A DNA stretch of 64,000 bases, from assembly GCF_016916835.1 (NCBI RefSeq), contig NZ_JAFFIX010000018.1, forward strand, positions 1-64,000, given 5' to 3'. Every line of letters begins with the position of its first letter. Within the stretch, counting starts at the first letter, position 1. This DNA is from Actinacidiphila bryophytorum (GTDB lineage Bacteria; Actinomycetota; Actinomycetes; Streptomycetales; Streptomycetaceae). The notes under the pieces are model-generated. The model was not told the DNA's origin. It saw nothing but the letters and a program-made list of their open reading frames with translations, and did no database searches. The position numbers and the translations under genes are program-made. Positions 7,629 through 16,862 of this stretch are shown here, piece by piece.

Positions 7629-8870
7629 TCACGCCGTGAGGCGCTTCTCCAGCAGCGTGACGGCGTAGACGGCCTTCCGGGCGCCGGACTTCGCGGGCTG
7701 CTCGCCGACGACCTCGTAGCCCGCGGCCTGGTAGTAGGCGCGCAGCACCGGGTTGGTGGCGAGACAGTCCAGGCGGCACAGGTCGCGGCCCGACTCGGCG
7801 ACACGGCGTTCCGCCGCGGCGAGCATGCGCAGGCCGGTGCCGGGCGGGGCCGTCGCACGGTCGGTCATCAGGCGGTGCACATAGCCGGCGGCACCCGGGG
7901 CGTCGCCCCACGCCGCCGGGTCCTGCCACCACAGCTCCCACGCGCCCGCCACCGGGCCGTCGGGGCCGAGCGTCGCGATCCAGACCTCCCCGTCCGCGAG
8001 CCGGGCGCGGAAGTGGTCCTCGCCCAGCTCGCCCGGCTGCCACTGGTCGATGCCGCGGGCGATCTGCCAGCGGGCCGCCGCGTCCCGCAGCCCGACCAGC
8101 GCCGGGACGTCTGCCTCTGCGGCCCGGCGGAAGGTCAGCGCCGGTTCGAGCAGCGCCCGGCGCAGGGCGGCGACCTGATCGGCGTCCACGCCCAGCTGGT
8201 CGGCGGCATACGCCTGCACCGAGCCGTACGTGCGGGCCATCGCGCCCAGGAAGAGCCGCATCACGTCGGCGGGCGCGCGGCCGTACCCCGGCCAGCGCGG
8301 CGACGCACCGCCGTGCTCGGCACGCCAGTCCGCGAGCAGCCGCTCGGTGGCCAGCTCCGTGAGGGTGAAGTCCTCGACGATGACCTCCTCCGGCACGCCC
8401 AGCAACGCCAGGACCAGGGCCGCGAGTTGGCCCGTACGGTCCTTGCCCGAAGCGCAGTGGAAGACGACCGGGCCGGCGTCAGGGGCCGCGATGACGTCCA
8501 GCGCCTGGCGCAACTCCTTCACGCCGTCCTGCGCGACCTCCATGAACCGCTCGGCCAGGAAAGGCCCCGTCTCCACGGCCGGGTCCAACGACGGCTGGTC
8601 GTACGGACGGTGCTCGATGCTGAGGTTGTGATACGTGAGGGTCGGGTGCTCGGGCACCCTTCCCTTGGCGTCGATCTCCCACGGGTAGCGCAGGTCGATG
8701 ACCGTACCCACCCCCAGCGCGAGGAAGCGGTCCCAGTCGGACCCGGCGAGCTTCCCCAGGGAGTCCGAGCGGTACAGCCGCCCCCAGCGGACGACCTGGC
8801 CGTCGGCCGCGGGATACCCGCCGAGGTCCCGGAAATTGTGCAGCCGAGCAAAAGGTATGTGCCTGTGCAT
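7629..8870 (-). CDS. Tyrosine/lipid phosphatase fused to a GNAT acetyltransferase
   Basis: This 413-aa protein joins two enzymes. Residues 1-240 form a tyrosine-protein-phosphatase-like domain with HNFRDLGGYP at 11-20 and the P-loop HCASGKDRTG at 138-147 (catalytic Cys139, Arg145). Residues about 246-413 form a GNAT domain (LTFRRAAEADVPALVGLRDAA, then GTGLRMLAAAERR in the acetyl-CoA region). Both halves look intact and lie in one frame without a stop. The ATG at 8870 starts just before the phosphatase core and has TAGAGT (8878-8883) 7 nt upstream, a leaderless promoter. The substrates are unknown; the fusion could link dephosphorylation and acetylation of one small molecule or protein. Confidence 0.85.
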   Translation of the reverse strand: MHRHIPFARLHNFRDLGGYPAADGQVVRWGRLYRSDSLGKLAGSDWDRFLALGVGTVIDLRYPWEIDAKGRVPEHPTLTYHNLSIEHRPYDQPSLDPAVETGPFLAERFMEVAQDGVKELRQALDVIAAPDAGPVVFHCASGKDRTGQLAALVLALLGVPEEVIVEDFTLTELATERLLADWRAEHGGASPRWPGYGRAPADVMRLFLGAMARTYGSVQAYAADQLGVDADQVAALRRALLEPALTFRRAAEADVPALVGLRDAAARWQIARGIDQWQPGELGEDHFRARLADGEVWIATLGPDGPVAGAWELWWQDPAAWGDAPGAAGYVHRLMTDRATAPPGTGLRMLAAAERRVAESGRDLCRLDCLATNPVLRAYYQAAGYEVVGEQPAKSGARKAVYAVTLLEKRLTA

Positions 8871-8895
8871 GAGCCGCACTCTACGTGCCCGTTCG

Positions 8896-9310
8896 CTAGG
8901 CGAAGGCGAACACCGGGCCGGTGGCGGCGCGCAGGACGCAGGGGTTGGCGAACTTCTTCCGCCAGTCGACGGGACGACCGCGGAATTCACCCCGGGCGGT
9001 GACGGTGATCGGAGCGTACGGCTCCCGGCAGACGGCCGGCGGTGATCGGAGCGTACGGCTCCCGGCAGACGGCCGGTTGCCCCAGGAGGGCGTCGAAGTC
9101 GCCGTCGGCGGCGGACAGTGCGGTGCACGCCGGGAGAGGGAGGGGGTGCGTACCGTGCGCGATCCCGTCGCAGGACAGGGTCGCGCTGCGTGTGCCTGCC
9201 GTCAGGGCAAGGCCTTGGGCCTGGCCCTGGCCTGGGCTCGGTGGCGCCGCCGCCAGGCTCACTGCTGCGAGCAGGGCCGCGGTTGCGGCGGCCAGCACCA
9301 TGTCTCTCAC
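8896..9310 (-). pseudogene. Subtilisin-inhibitor-like (SSI) protein gene broken by a tandem duplication
   Basis: From GTG 9310 (or ATG 9301) the frame encodes a signal peptide and then SSI-family features: TLSCDGIAHGTHP-like spacing, PACTALSAADGDFDALL and AVCREPYAPIT. The frame then ends prematurely at 8987. A 37-bp exact tandem duplication (9004-9040 repeated from 9041) causes a shift. Reading through with one copy removed restores VTARGEFRGRPVDWR and then FANPCVLRAATGPVFAFA, the classical SSI C-terminus with its last conserved Cys, ending at 8896. Intact SSI proteins are secreted serine-protease inhibitors of about 110 aa. This copy would be inactive unless the duplication is a sequencing error. 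Confidence 0.85.
9004..9076. repeat. 37-bp exact tandem duplication inside the SSI-like gene
   Basis: Copy one spans 9004-9040 and copy two 9041-9076, identical over 36 bp. The unit is not a multiple of three and shifts the reading frame of the inhibitor gene. Confidence 0.93.
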
Positions 9311-9804
9311 AGCGCCCACTCCACGCCTGTCCAGGCCACTCCGGGGGTACGCCACGCCCCCCATACCCCCGAAGGGGGTACGCCCCCGCTGCCCGCCCCT
9401 TGCGGTGAGCTTCCGCCTTTCCCCCGGCGGGGGGGCAGGTGATTTCCACTTGCTGTGGGGCTCGCACCTTTCGGTGCGTGGTTGATCGGGCGCGCAGTTC
9501 CCCGCGCCCCTGGGTGGGTGCCACTTGCTGTGGCGTTGCTTTCTTCCATGCTCCTCGGGCTGGGCGCGCAGTTCCCCGCGCCCCCAAAAAACGCTCACCC
9601 TCTTGCGCAGAGGGCGCCGCATGAAAGCGTCGCCTCTGCGGGAGAGGGCAACCATCAGGGGCGCGGGGAACTGCGCGGCCAGCACGAACGGGCGGGAAGA
9701 AAGCGACGCCACAGCAGGTGGCAATCACCTAGGCACCCCCGGCGGGGGAAAGCGGACTGTCCCGCGCAAGGGGCGGGACTTCCGGGGTCGGGGCCGCTAC
9801 GGGC
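9311..9804. other. Non-coding gap upstream of the SSI-like pseudogene
   Basis: This gap holds the palindromic element listed separately and short GC hairpins such as TACCCCC facing GGGGGTA near 9370-9390. I see no supported gene. Confidence 0.6.
9446..9723. repeat. Dispersed palindromic intergenic element, copy 1
   Basis: Outer boxes related to TGCCACTTGCTGTGGCGTTGC occur at 9519-9539 and inverted at about 9704-9723, with a partial box at 9446-9458. Inner boxes CGCGCAGTTCCCCGCGCCCC occur at 9491-9510 and 9565-9584 and inverted at 9658-9677. The centre holds AACGCTCACCCT and GAGGGCGCC. The whole forms a long imperfect palindrome with no coding capacity. Confidence 0.8.
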
Positions 9805-10896
9805 TCAGGTCGGAGGGGCTAGGCGTTCGCCGGCGAAGAGGTGGAGGGCCGGGATGAGGGTGGCGGGGAAGGGGGTCAAAGGGGTGAGGGGGCAGGCGAG
9901 GTGGCCTGCGACGAGGTGGCGGGGGGTGGACGGGGGGAGGTCCGTGCCCGGGAGGGGCCAGACGGTGAGCCAGGTGTGGGCGTCGGGCGCCCCGGGGTGC
10001 GGTCCGACGGTGAGCGCGGCGACTTCCGGCCAGCTGAAGCGGACTTCGGGGCCGCCCGGGCGTGCCCGGGCGGAGAGCCCTTCGGGTCCGACGGCGAGCC
10101 GTCGCGGCCTGCGCCACCTGGCGTAGAGCCGCACCGTGCAGAACCACGCACCCGCGGCGACCGCGAAGTCCGGCCCGAGAAGCCCCAGCGGCACGGGTGC
10201 GCGCTGCCCGAGGAATGCGCCGGCGACGGGCTCGGTGCAGGCGAGTGCGAGGACGAGGCAGAGGACCCAGGGCAGGGCGCGCCCGGGCACGGTGAAGACC
10301 TGCCCGGGCCGGTGCCCGCCTTCCGGCCCTGAGACGGTGACGGGCACGGGCTCGCGCACGGACCGCGGCGCCGTCTCGAAGTGGGCGCCGCCGTACTCGG
10401 CGAGGGCGGCGCTGAGCGCGCCGAGCGGCTGGTCGAGGTCGCCCGTGTCGAGCAGGGTGTAGCGGACCCGGTGGTCCGCGAGGACGCCGAGCGCTTCGGC
10501 GAACCATGCGTCGTAGCGCCGGTCGGCGGGACGCGGCAGCCGCACCCCTGCCGCGGTCCACAGCACGAGCCGCGGTTTGGAGGGTTCGGAGTCCTCGCCG
10601 GTGTCGCGGTATTCGAGGGCGACGGCGTCGACCTGTTCCCAGCTCACTTCTGCGTCGTGCAGGGTCAGCCCGAAGGCGTCGATGCGCAGCCGGAAGGGTT
10701 TGCGGGCCCGCCGCAGGTCGGCGGTGCCGCGCAGGGCGGCGAGCAAGGCGAACGCGGCGGCGGCGAGCAGCCCTGCGGGGCTGCCCGGCATCCCGTGCAC
10801 GGCCAGCCATGCCACGAGCCCCGCGACGATCGCGCCGGATGCGCAGAGCATTCCGGCACCGCGCCGGCGCAGCCGCCCGCTGATGGTGAACTCCAC
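9805..10896 (-). CDS. Membrane protein with PH-like cytoplasmic parts, unknown function
   Basis: This 363-aa protein has two N-terminal hydrophobic segments (about residues 15-50) and a second pair near the middle (LPWVLCLVLALACTEPVAGAFL and LLGPDFAVAAGAWFCTVRLYA). Soluble stretches around FRLRIDAFGLTLHDAEVSWEQVDAVAL and RFSWPEVAALTVGP resemble the beta-rich membrane-associated PH-like domains of actinobacteria. The GTG at 10896 is preceded by an AAGGGGGTGGGG box; a longer frame to 11049 lacks one. No enzyme motif is seen. The family resemblance is weak. Confidence 0.7.
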   Translation of the reverse strand: MEFTISGRLRRRGAGMLCASGAIVAGLVAWLAVHGMPGSPAGLLAAAAFALLAALRGTADLRRARKPFRLRIDAFGLTLHDAEVSWEQVDAVALEYRDTGEDSEPSKPRLVLWTAAGVRLPRPADRRYDAWFAEALGVLADHRVRYTLLDTGDLDQPLGALSAALAEYGGAHFETAPRSVREPVPVTVSGPEGGHRPGQVFTVPGRALPWVLCLVLALACTEPVAGAFLGQRAPVPLGLLGPDFAVAAGAWFCTVRLYARWRRPRRLAVGPEGLSARARPGGPEVRFSWPEVAALTVGPHPGAPDAHTWLTVWPLPGTDLPPSTPRHLVAGHLACPLTPLTPFPATLIPALHLFAGERLAPPT

Positions 10897-11058
10897 TGCC
10901 CCACCCCCTTGTTGACGCCCGGGTTCCAGGATGCGGCGCGGCTGCCCGCCGCGGTGGGTGCCGTGCGCGGTCCGGTGCGACGGCGGGACCGGTGTGGGGC
11001 GAATCGGTGAAGAAGTGAACGGCGGGCGTCCGGCTCGTGCGCGGAGCATTGACCACCG

Positions 11059-11072
11059 ACTGACCAGTCAGT
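11059..11072. promoter_or_regulatory. TetR-like operator upstream of the SGNH hydrolase
   Basis: ACTGAC and GTCAGT form perfect 6-bp arms around CA, the form of many TetR-family half-sites. It lies about 90 bp before the hydrolase start. The regulator is unknown; the closest TetR gene is at 14120. Confidence 0.45.
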
Positions 11073-11161
11073 AACTTCTGCGGAGCAGCACCGACTTCAT
11101 CCGATCTCGGCTGATACCCGCACCAATCCCCCACGTGTTTGGCAGTGTCGAAGGAGACAGC

Positions 11162-12052
11162 ATGTCGATGCGCATCCTCGCCCGGGTAGCGGCGGCCGCC
11201 CTGGCCGCCGGCACACTGGCCGTACTCGGCCTGAGCGCCCCCACCGCCCAGGCCGCACCCCAGACCACAGGCACGTCGCAGACGTACGTGGCGATGGGCG
11301 ACAGCTACAGCGCGGGCTCCGGCATCCTGCCGCTCGACCCGGCGGCCTCGCTGCTGTGCGTGCGGTCCACCGCGAACTACCCGCACGTGCTGGCCGCCCG
11401 CACGGGCATGGCGCTGACCGACGTCACCTGCGGCGGCGCCCAGACCAAGGACTACGCCGGGTCCCAGTACCCGGGCGTGGCACCGCAGTCGGACGCGCTG
11501 GGCGCGAACACCGGCCTGGTCACGATGACCATCGGCGGCAACGACAACAGCACCTTCATCGACGCGATCCTCGCGTGCGGCTCCGCGGGAGTGGCGACCC
11601 TCGGCTTCGGGCACCCCTGCCAGAGCCTGTACGGCAGCACGTTCACCGACCAGGTGGACACCGGCACCTACCAGGCGGTGAAGTCGGCGCTCGCGGCCGT
11701 ACGCGCCAAGGCGCCGAACGCCCGGGTGGCGATCCTGGGCTACCCGTGGATCGTGCCGGCCGCGGCCGTGCCCGGCTGCTTCGCCAGGCTGCCGATCGCC
11801 TCGGGCGACGTGCCGTACCTGCGCGACCTGCAGACCCACCTGAACGCGGCGGTCAAGCGCGCGGCCGCCGAGACCGGCGCGACCTACGTGGACGTCTCCG
11901 GGGTGTCCGACGGGCACGACGCCTGCCAGCCGGCCGGCACCCGGTGGATCGAGCCGATCCTGTTCGGCACCAACTTCGTGCCCGTGCACCCCAACGCGCT
12001 GGGCGAGTCCCGGCTCGCCGACCGCACCGCCGCCGTCCTCGGCCTCGGCTGA
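11162..12052 (+). CDS. Secreted SGNH/GDSL-family hydrolase
   Basis: This 296-aa exported esterase/lipase-like enzyme has a signal peptide of about 31 residues ending TAQA-AP, block I GDSYSAGSG around residue 46 (nucleophile Ser), block III GGND around 125 and the catalytic His in VHPNALGE near the C-terminus. Several cysteines (LLCV, VTCGGA, LACG, HPCQ, PGCF, DACQ) probably form disulfides, as in Streptomyces lipases of this fold. The ATG at 11162 follows a GGAGAC box; an upstream in-frame ATG at 11135 would spoil the signal peptide. The substrate is unknown. Confidence 0.9.
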   Translation: MSMRILARVAAAALAAGTLAVLGLSAPTAQAAPQTTGTSQTYVAMGDSYSAGSGILPLDPAASLLCVRSTANYPHVLAARTGMALTDVTCGGAQTKDYAGSQYPGVAPQSDALGANTGLVTMTIGGNDNSTFIDAILACGSAGVATLGFGHPCQSLYGSTFTDQVDTGTYQAVKSALAAVRAKAPNARVAILGYPWIVPAAAVPGCFARLPIASGDVPYLRDLQTHLNAAVKRAAAETGATYVDVSGVSDGHDACQPAGTRWIEPILFGTNFVPVHPNALGESRLADRTAAVLGLG

Positions 12053-12086
12053 GCCGGGGCACACCCGAGAGCCCCCCACAGGAAAA

Positions 12087-12122
12087 GGAGCCGCCCCGGG
12101 GTCACGACCCCGGGGCGGCTCC
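12087..12122. terminator. Strong bidirectional terminator between SGNH hydrolase and ilvD
   Basis: Seventeen-bp perfect complementary arms (12087-12103 and 12106-12122) lie in the gap between convergent genes. The stem is very GC-rich. Confidence 0.85.
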
Positions 12123-12145
12123 CGTCAGCCGAGCGAAGTGGCCGG

Positions 12146-13999
12146 TCAGCCTTCGAGCTTGGAGATGTCCCGCACCGCACCGCGGTCCGCGCTGGTCGCC
12201 ATGGCCGCGTACGCCCGCAGCGACGCGGAGACCTTGCGCTCGCGGTCGCGCGGGGCGTACACACCGCCGAGCGCCTCCCGGCGGGCCGCCAACTCCTCGT
12301 CGGAGACCAGCAGTTCCATGGACCGCGCCGGGATGTCGATCCGGATGCGGTCGCCGTCCTCGACCAGCGCGATGGTGCCGCCGGAGGCCGCCTCGGGCGA
12401 GGCGTGGCCGATGGACAGGCCCGAAGTGCCGCCGGAGAAGCGGCCGTCGGTGATCAGCGCGCAGGACTTCCCCAGGCCCCGGCCCTTGAGGTACGAGGTC
12501 GGGTAGAGCATCTCCTGCATGCCGGGGCCGCCGCGCGGGCCCTCGTAGCGGATCACGATGACGTCGCCGGGGGTGATCTCCTTGCGGAGGATCTTCTCGA
12601 CGGCCTCCTCCTGCGACTCGCACACCACCGCGGGTCCCTCGAAGGTCCAGATCGACTCGTCGACGCCCGCGGTCTTCACCACGGCGCCGTCCACGGCGAG
12701 GTTGCCGCGCAGCACCGCGAGGCCGCCGTCCTTGGAGTAGGCGTGCTCGACGTCGCGGATGCAGCCGCCGGCCGCGTCGGTGTCCAGCGTCTCCCACCGC
12801 TCGGACTGGGAGAAGGCCTGGGCGGAGCGCACGCAGCCGGGGGCCGCGTGCCACAGCTCGACGGCCTGCTCCGACGGGGAGCCGCCGCGGACGTCCCAGG
12901 TGTCCAGCCACTCCTTGACCGAGCGCGAGTGGACGGTGTGCACGTCCTCGTTCAGCAGCCCGCCGCGGTACAGCTCGCCGAGGATCGCCGGGATGCCGCC
13001 GGCCCGGTGCACGTCCTCCATGTAGTACGTGCCGCCGGGCGCCACGTTCGGGGCGACCTTGGCCAGGCACGGCACCCGGCGCGAGACCGCGTCGATGTCG
13101 GTCAGGCCGTAGTCCAGCTCGGCCTCCTGGGCGGCGGCCAGCAGGTGCAGGATGGTGTTGGTGGAGCCGCCCATGGCGATGTCCAGGGCCATGGCGTTCT
13201 CGAACGCGGCCCGGGTGGCGATGGCCCGCGGCAGCACGGACGCGTCGTCCTGCTCGTAGTAGCGGCGGGTCAGCTCCACGACGGTGCGGCCCGCGTCCTC
13301 GTAGAGGGCCTTGCGTGCGGTGTGGGTGGCCAGCACCGAGCCGTTGCCGGGCAGGGCCAGGCCCATCGCCTCGGTCAGGCAGTTCATCGAGTTGGCGGTG
13401 AACATCCCGGAACACGACCCGCAGGTCGGGCAGGCGTTCTCCTCGATGCGCAGGATGTCGGCGTCCGAGACGTTCTCGTCGACGGCGTCGGCGATCGCGT
13501 TGATCAGGTCGAGCTTGCGGACCGTGCCGTCGACCAGGGTCGCGCGGCCGGCCTCCATGGGGCCGCCGGAGACGAAGACCGTGGGGATGTTCAGCCGCAG
13601 CGCGGCCATCAGCATGCCCGGGGTGATCTTGTCGCAGTTGGAGATGCAGATCAGCGCGTCGGCGCAGTGCGCCTCGACCATGTACTCGACGGAGTCGGCG
13701 ATCAGGTCGCGGGACGGCAGCGAGTACAGCATGCCGCCGTGGCCCATGGCGATGCCGTCGTCGACCGCGATGGTGTTGAACTCGCGCGGCACCGCGCCGG
13801 CCGCCTTGATCGCCTCGGAGACGATCCTGCCGACCGGCTGGAGGTGGGTGTGGCCGGGTACGAACTCGGTGAAGCTGTTGGCGACCGCGACGATCGGCTT
13901 GCCGATGTCGGCGTTGTCCACGCCGGACGCGCGCATCAGCGCACGCGCGCCTGCCATGTTGCGGCCGTGGGTGACCGTACGTGACCTCAGCTCGGGCAC
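12146..13999 (-). CDS. ilvD: Dihydroxy-acid dehydratase
   Basis: This 617-aa enzyme dehydrates dihydroxy acids in valine, leucine and isoleucine synthesis and binds an iron-sulfur cluster. The cluster and Mg region shows CISNCDK and [17 protein letters not shown]. The GTG at 13999 ([16 protein letters not shown]) matches the usual family N-terminus and sits 8 nt after an AAGGGAG box. A GTG at 14008 lies directly against that box and is less likely. It stands alone, convergent with the SGNH hydrolase. Confidence 0.95.
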   Translation of the reverse strand: MPELRSRTVTHGRNMAGARALMRASGVDNADIGKPIVAVANSFTEFVPGHTHLQPVGRIVSEAIKAAGAVPREFNTIAVDDGIAMGHGGMLYSLPSRDLIADSVEYMVEAHCADALICISNCDKITPGMLMAALRLNIPTVFVSGGPMEAGRATLVDGTVRKLDLINAIADAVDENVSDADILRIEENACPTCGSCSGMFTANSMNCLTEAMGLALPGNGSVLATHTARKALYEDAGRTVVELTRRYYEQDDASVLPRAIATRAAFENAMALDIAMGGSTNTILHLLAAAQEAELDYGLTDIDAVSRRVPCLAKVAPNVAPGGTYYMEDVHRAGGIPAILGELYRGGLLNEDVHTVHSRSVKEWLDTWDVRGGSPSEQAVELWHAAPGCVRSAQAFSQSERWETLDTDAAGGCIRDVEHAYSKDGGLAVLRGNLAVDGAVVKTAGVDESIWTFEGPAVVCESQEEAVEKILRKEITPGDVIVIRYEGPRGGPGMQEMLYPTSYLKGRGLGKSCALITDGRFSGGTSGLSIGHASPEAASGGTIALVEDGDRIRIDIPARSMELLVSDEELAARREALGGVYAPRDRERKVSASLRAYAAMATSADRGAVRDISKLEG

Positions 14000-14119
14000 G
14001 GTGTCCACTCCCTTGGTTTCACTCAGCTCGTACGACGGCCGCGGCGCGCGACCGTGCCGTCGAGGGTACGCCCGTCGCCCAGGATCCGGACACCTCGTCC
14101 GGATGACGGAACCCTTGCG

Positions 14120-14821
14120 CTAGTCCCGCTGCTGCTGCGCGGCCCCCGGGCGTACGTCCGGGTCGGTCAGGTAGCGCTGCAAGGTGGGCGCGACCACCGC
14201 GACCAGGTCCTCCGGCGACGCCGACGCGATCGGCTCCACCTTCACCACGTACCGCAGCATGATGATCCCGACCAGCTGCGCCGCCGCGAGCTGCACCCGG
14301 AACTCCGGGTCCGGCACCCGCAGCTCCCCCGCCACCCGCGCCAGCACCCGGCGGCCCACCAGGCCGCGGAAGACGGCGGCGGCCCGCTCGTTGGTCACCG
14401 CGGAGCGCACGATCGCCAGCAGCGGCCCGCGGGTCGCCCCGTTCTCCCACACGCCCAGCATGAAGCGGGCCACCCGCTCCCCCATGCCGTCGGGGCCGCC
14501 GGCCGCCATGGCCCCGGGCAGTTCCAGCGCAGGCCCGAAGGACAGCTCGATGGCCGCGGCGAAGACCTGGTCCTTGGTGCCGAAGTAGTGGTGGACCAGT
14601 GCCGCGTCCACGTCGGCGGCCTTGCCGATGGAGCGGACCGAGGTCTTGTCGTAGCCGTGCGCGGAGAACTCCTCGCGGGCGGCGGCGAGGATACGTTCCC
14701 GGGTCCCGGCGGCGGCTCCCGCCCGCTTCCCCGCGGGCCTGCCGCGGCGGCGGGGCGGGTCCGAGGGCGTACCGGAGGACGCACCCGCGCCCTTGCGCGT
14801 ACCGGACGGCGTACCGCTCAT
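14120..14821 (-). CDS. TetR-family transcriptional regulator
   Basis: This 233-aa regulator has a basic, low-complexity N-terminus (residues 1-40), a TetR helix-turn-helix ([48 protein letters not shown] split over about 40-85) and a helical ligand-binding domain. Its ATG overlaps the stop of the upstream sugar isomerase gene (ATGA), so the two are coupled. The ligand and targets are unknown. The hairpin-like site at 11059 is one possible target, but no direct link is visible. Confidence 0.88.
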   Translation of the reverse strand: MSGTPSGTRKGAGASSGTPSDPPRRRGRPAGKRAGAAAGTRERILAAAREEFSAHGYDKTSVRSIGKAADVDAALVHHYFGTKDQVFAAAIELSFGPALELPGAMAAGGPDGMGERVARFMLGVWENGATRGPLLAIVRSAVTNERAAAVFRGLVGRRVLARVAGELRVPDPEFRVQLAAAQLVGIIMLRYVVKVEPIASASPEDLVAVVAPTLQRYLTDPDVRPGAAQQQRD

Positions 14822-15669
14822 GCGCGCACCGACGGGCGGGAGGGCGAGGGCAGCGCCAGGTGGCGGCGGGTGAAGGACAGCGCCTCCGCCAGGTCGCCCT
14901 CGCGCTCGGCCGACGACATGGCCCGCCGCGTGTTGACCTCGATCACCACATGCCCGCCGTAGCCGCCCGCCGCCAGCGACTCCAGCAGCGCCCCGCAGGG
15001 CTGGCTCCCCCGCCCCGGCACCAGGTGCTCGTCCTTCGCCGAGCCGCTGCCGTCCGCGAGGTGCACGTGTGCGAGCCGGTCGCCCATCCGCGCCACCATC
15101 TCCAGGGCCTCGGTGCGCGACGTCGCCGCGTGCGACAGGTCCACCGTGAAGTGCCGGTAGTCCTCCCGCGTCACGTCCCAGTCCGGCGCGTACGCCAGCA
15201 TCTCCCGGTCCCGGTAGCGCCACGGGTACATGTTCTCGACCGCGAAGCGCACGTCCGTCTCGTCGGCCATGCGCCAGATGCCGCGTACGAAGTCCCTGGC
15301 GTAGTTGCGCTGCCACCGGAAGGGCGGGTGCACCACGACCGTGGACGCGCCCAGCCGCTGCGCGGCCGTCCTGGCCCGCTGCAGCTTCACCCACGGGTCC
15401 GTCGACCACACCCGCTGGGTGATCAGCAGGCAGGGGGCGTGCACCGCGAGCACCGGCATCCGGTGGTAGTCCGACAGCCGCCGCAGCGCGTCCACGTCCT
15501 GGCTCACCGGGTCGGTCCACACCATGACCTCGACCCCGTCGTACCCCAGCCGGGCGGCGATCTCGAACGCGGTTGCCGTGGACTCCGGATACACCGACGC
15601 CGTGGACAGCGCGACCTTCACGCCGGACACGCCGCCGGTCCGCTTCCTGGGGTCCACTGGTTCAGCCAC
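14818..15669 (-). CDS. Sugar phosphate isomerase/epimerase (AP endonuclease family 2 TIM barrel)
   Basis: This 283-aa TIM-barrel protein shows [49 protein letters not shown] and [10 protein letters not shown], with the His, Glu and Asp metal ligands of the xylose-isomerase-like family. The GTG at 15669 is supported by TACGCT (15677-15682) 7 nt upstream, a leaderless promoter; GTG at about 15633 is an alternative. The substrate is not identifiable. It is coupled to the TetR gene and follows ppx on the same strand. Confidence 0.87.
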   Translation of the reverse strand: MAEPVDPRKRTGGVSGVKVALSTASVYPESTATAFEIAARLGYDGVEVMVWTDPVSQDVDALRRLSDYHRMPVLAVHAPCLLITQRVWSTDPWVKLQRARTAAQRLGASTVVVHPPFRWQRNYARDFVRGIWRMADETDVRFAVENMYPWRYRDREMLAYAPDWDVTREDYRHFTVDLSHAATSRTEALEMVARMGDRLAHVHLADGSGSAKDEHLVPGRGSQPCGALLESLAAGGYGGHVVIEVNTRRAMSSAEREGDLAEALSFTRRHLALPSPSRPSVRA

Positions 15670-15709
15670 GGGAGCCAGCGTACGACCGGGTCCCGCCGGG
15701 ACGGCCGAC

Positions 15710-16744
15710 TCACCCCTCGCGGCGGGCCACCGTCGAGGCCCCGCCGCCTGTGGGCTTGGCCACACTGCCGTGCGTGTCACCCGCGAGACCACCGGCCGAC
15801 GCGGCCCCCGCGGTGTCCGCGGCCATCACGTCGAGCTTGCGAAGGATCACACCCTCGCGCAGCGCCCACGGGCAGATCTCCAGCTCGCTCACCCCGTACA
15901 GGTCCATCGCGCCCTCGGCCACCAGCGCGCCCGCCAGCAGCTGCCCGGCCCTCCCCTCCGAGACCCCTGGCAGCCCGGCCCGCCGCTGCGCGGTCATCCC
16001 CGCCAGCCGCGGCACCCACTCCTCCAGGGCGCTGCGCCGCAGCACCCGCTGCACGTACAGCCCGTCGGCGCTGCGGGCCGCCCCGGCGATCCTGGCCAGC
16101 TGCCGGAAGGTCTTCGACGTCCCCACCACATGGTCGGCAGGACCCAGCCGGGCGAACTCCGCCACCGTCTTCGCGATCTCCGCCCGCACATGGCGGCGCA
16201 GGCTGCGCACGTCCTGCGCCGACGGCGGGTCCCCCGGCAGCCACCCGCCGGTCAGCCGGCCCGCGCCCAGCGGCAGCGACACCGCAGCGTCCGGGTACTC
16301 GTCCATCCCGTAGCCGACCTCCAGCGACCCGCCGCCGATGTCCAGCACCAGCAGCTTGCCCGCCGACCAGCCGAACCAGCGCCGTACCGCCAGGAACGTC
16401 AGCCGCGACTCGTCCTCCCCCGACAGCACGGTCAGCCGCACCCCGGTCTCCTGCTCGACCCGCGCCAGCACCGCCTCGCCGTTCGCGGCCTCCCGCACCG
16501 CGGACGTCGCGAACGGCAGCACGTCCTCCGCGCCCTTGTCCTCCGCGACCCGCAGCGCCTCCGCGATCGTCGCGACCAGCCGGTCGACGCCGTCCGCGCT
16601 GATCGCCCCGCCCTCGTCGAGCAGCTCCGCGAGCCGCAGGTCCGCCTTGTGCGAATACGCCGGCAGCGGCCGCGCGCCAGGGTGCGCGTCCACCACCAAC
16701 AGGTGAACGGTGTTGGACCCCACGTCGAGCACTCCCAGTCGCAT
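15710..16744 (-). CDS. Ppx/GppA exopolyphosphatase family phosphatase
   Basis: This 344-aa member of the ASKHA phosphatase family has the N-terminal phosphate loop [27 protein letters not shown] and the second glycine loop [10 protein letters not shown]. It should hydrolyse polyphosphate or (p)ppGpp-type substrates in the cytoplasm; the length fits the short actinobacterial Ppx1/Ppx2 proteins, which lack the C-terminal HD domain. The ATG at 16744 has TAAAGT (16752-16757) 7 nt upstream, so a leaderless message is likely. The exact substrate is not deducible. Confidence 0.9.
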   Translation of the reverse strand: MRLGVLDVGSNTVHLLVVDAHPGARPLPAYSHKADLRLAELLDEGGAISADGVDRLVATIAEALRVAEDKGAEDVLPFATSAVREAANGEAVLARVEQETGVRLTVLSGEDESRLTFLAVRRWFGWSAGKLLVLDIGGGSLEVGYGMDEYPDAAVSLPLGAGRLTGGWLPGDPPSAQDVRSLRRHVRAEIAKTVAEFARLGPADHVVGTSKTFRQLARIAGAARSADGLYVQRVLRRSALEEWVPRLAGMTAQRRAGLPGVSEGRAGQLLAGALVAEGAMDLYGVSELEICPWALREGVILRKLDVMAADTAGAASAGGLAGDTHGSVAKPTGGGASTVARREG

Positions 16745-16862
16745 GGGCAGCACTTTAGGCCAGCGTCACAGACCGCCGTCCTCCCACCGCCCGCGGCCGC
16801 CGGCAGGTCCTTGTGCGGGCCGGTGGACGCATTCGGTGCATTACGGTCTTACGCTTGGCCGC

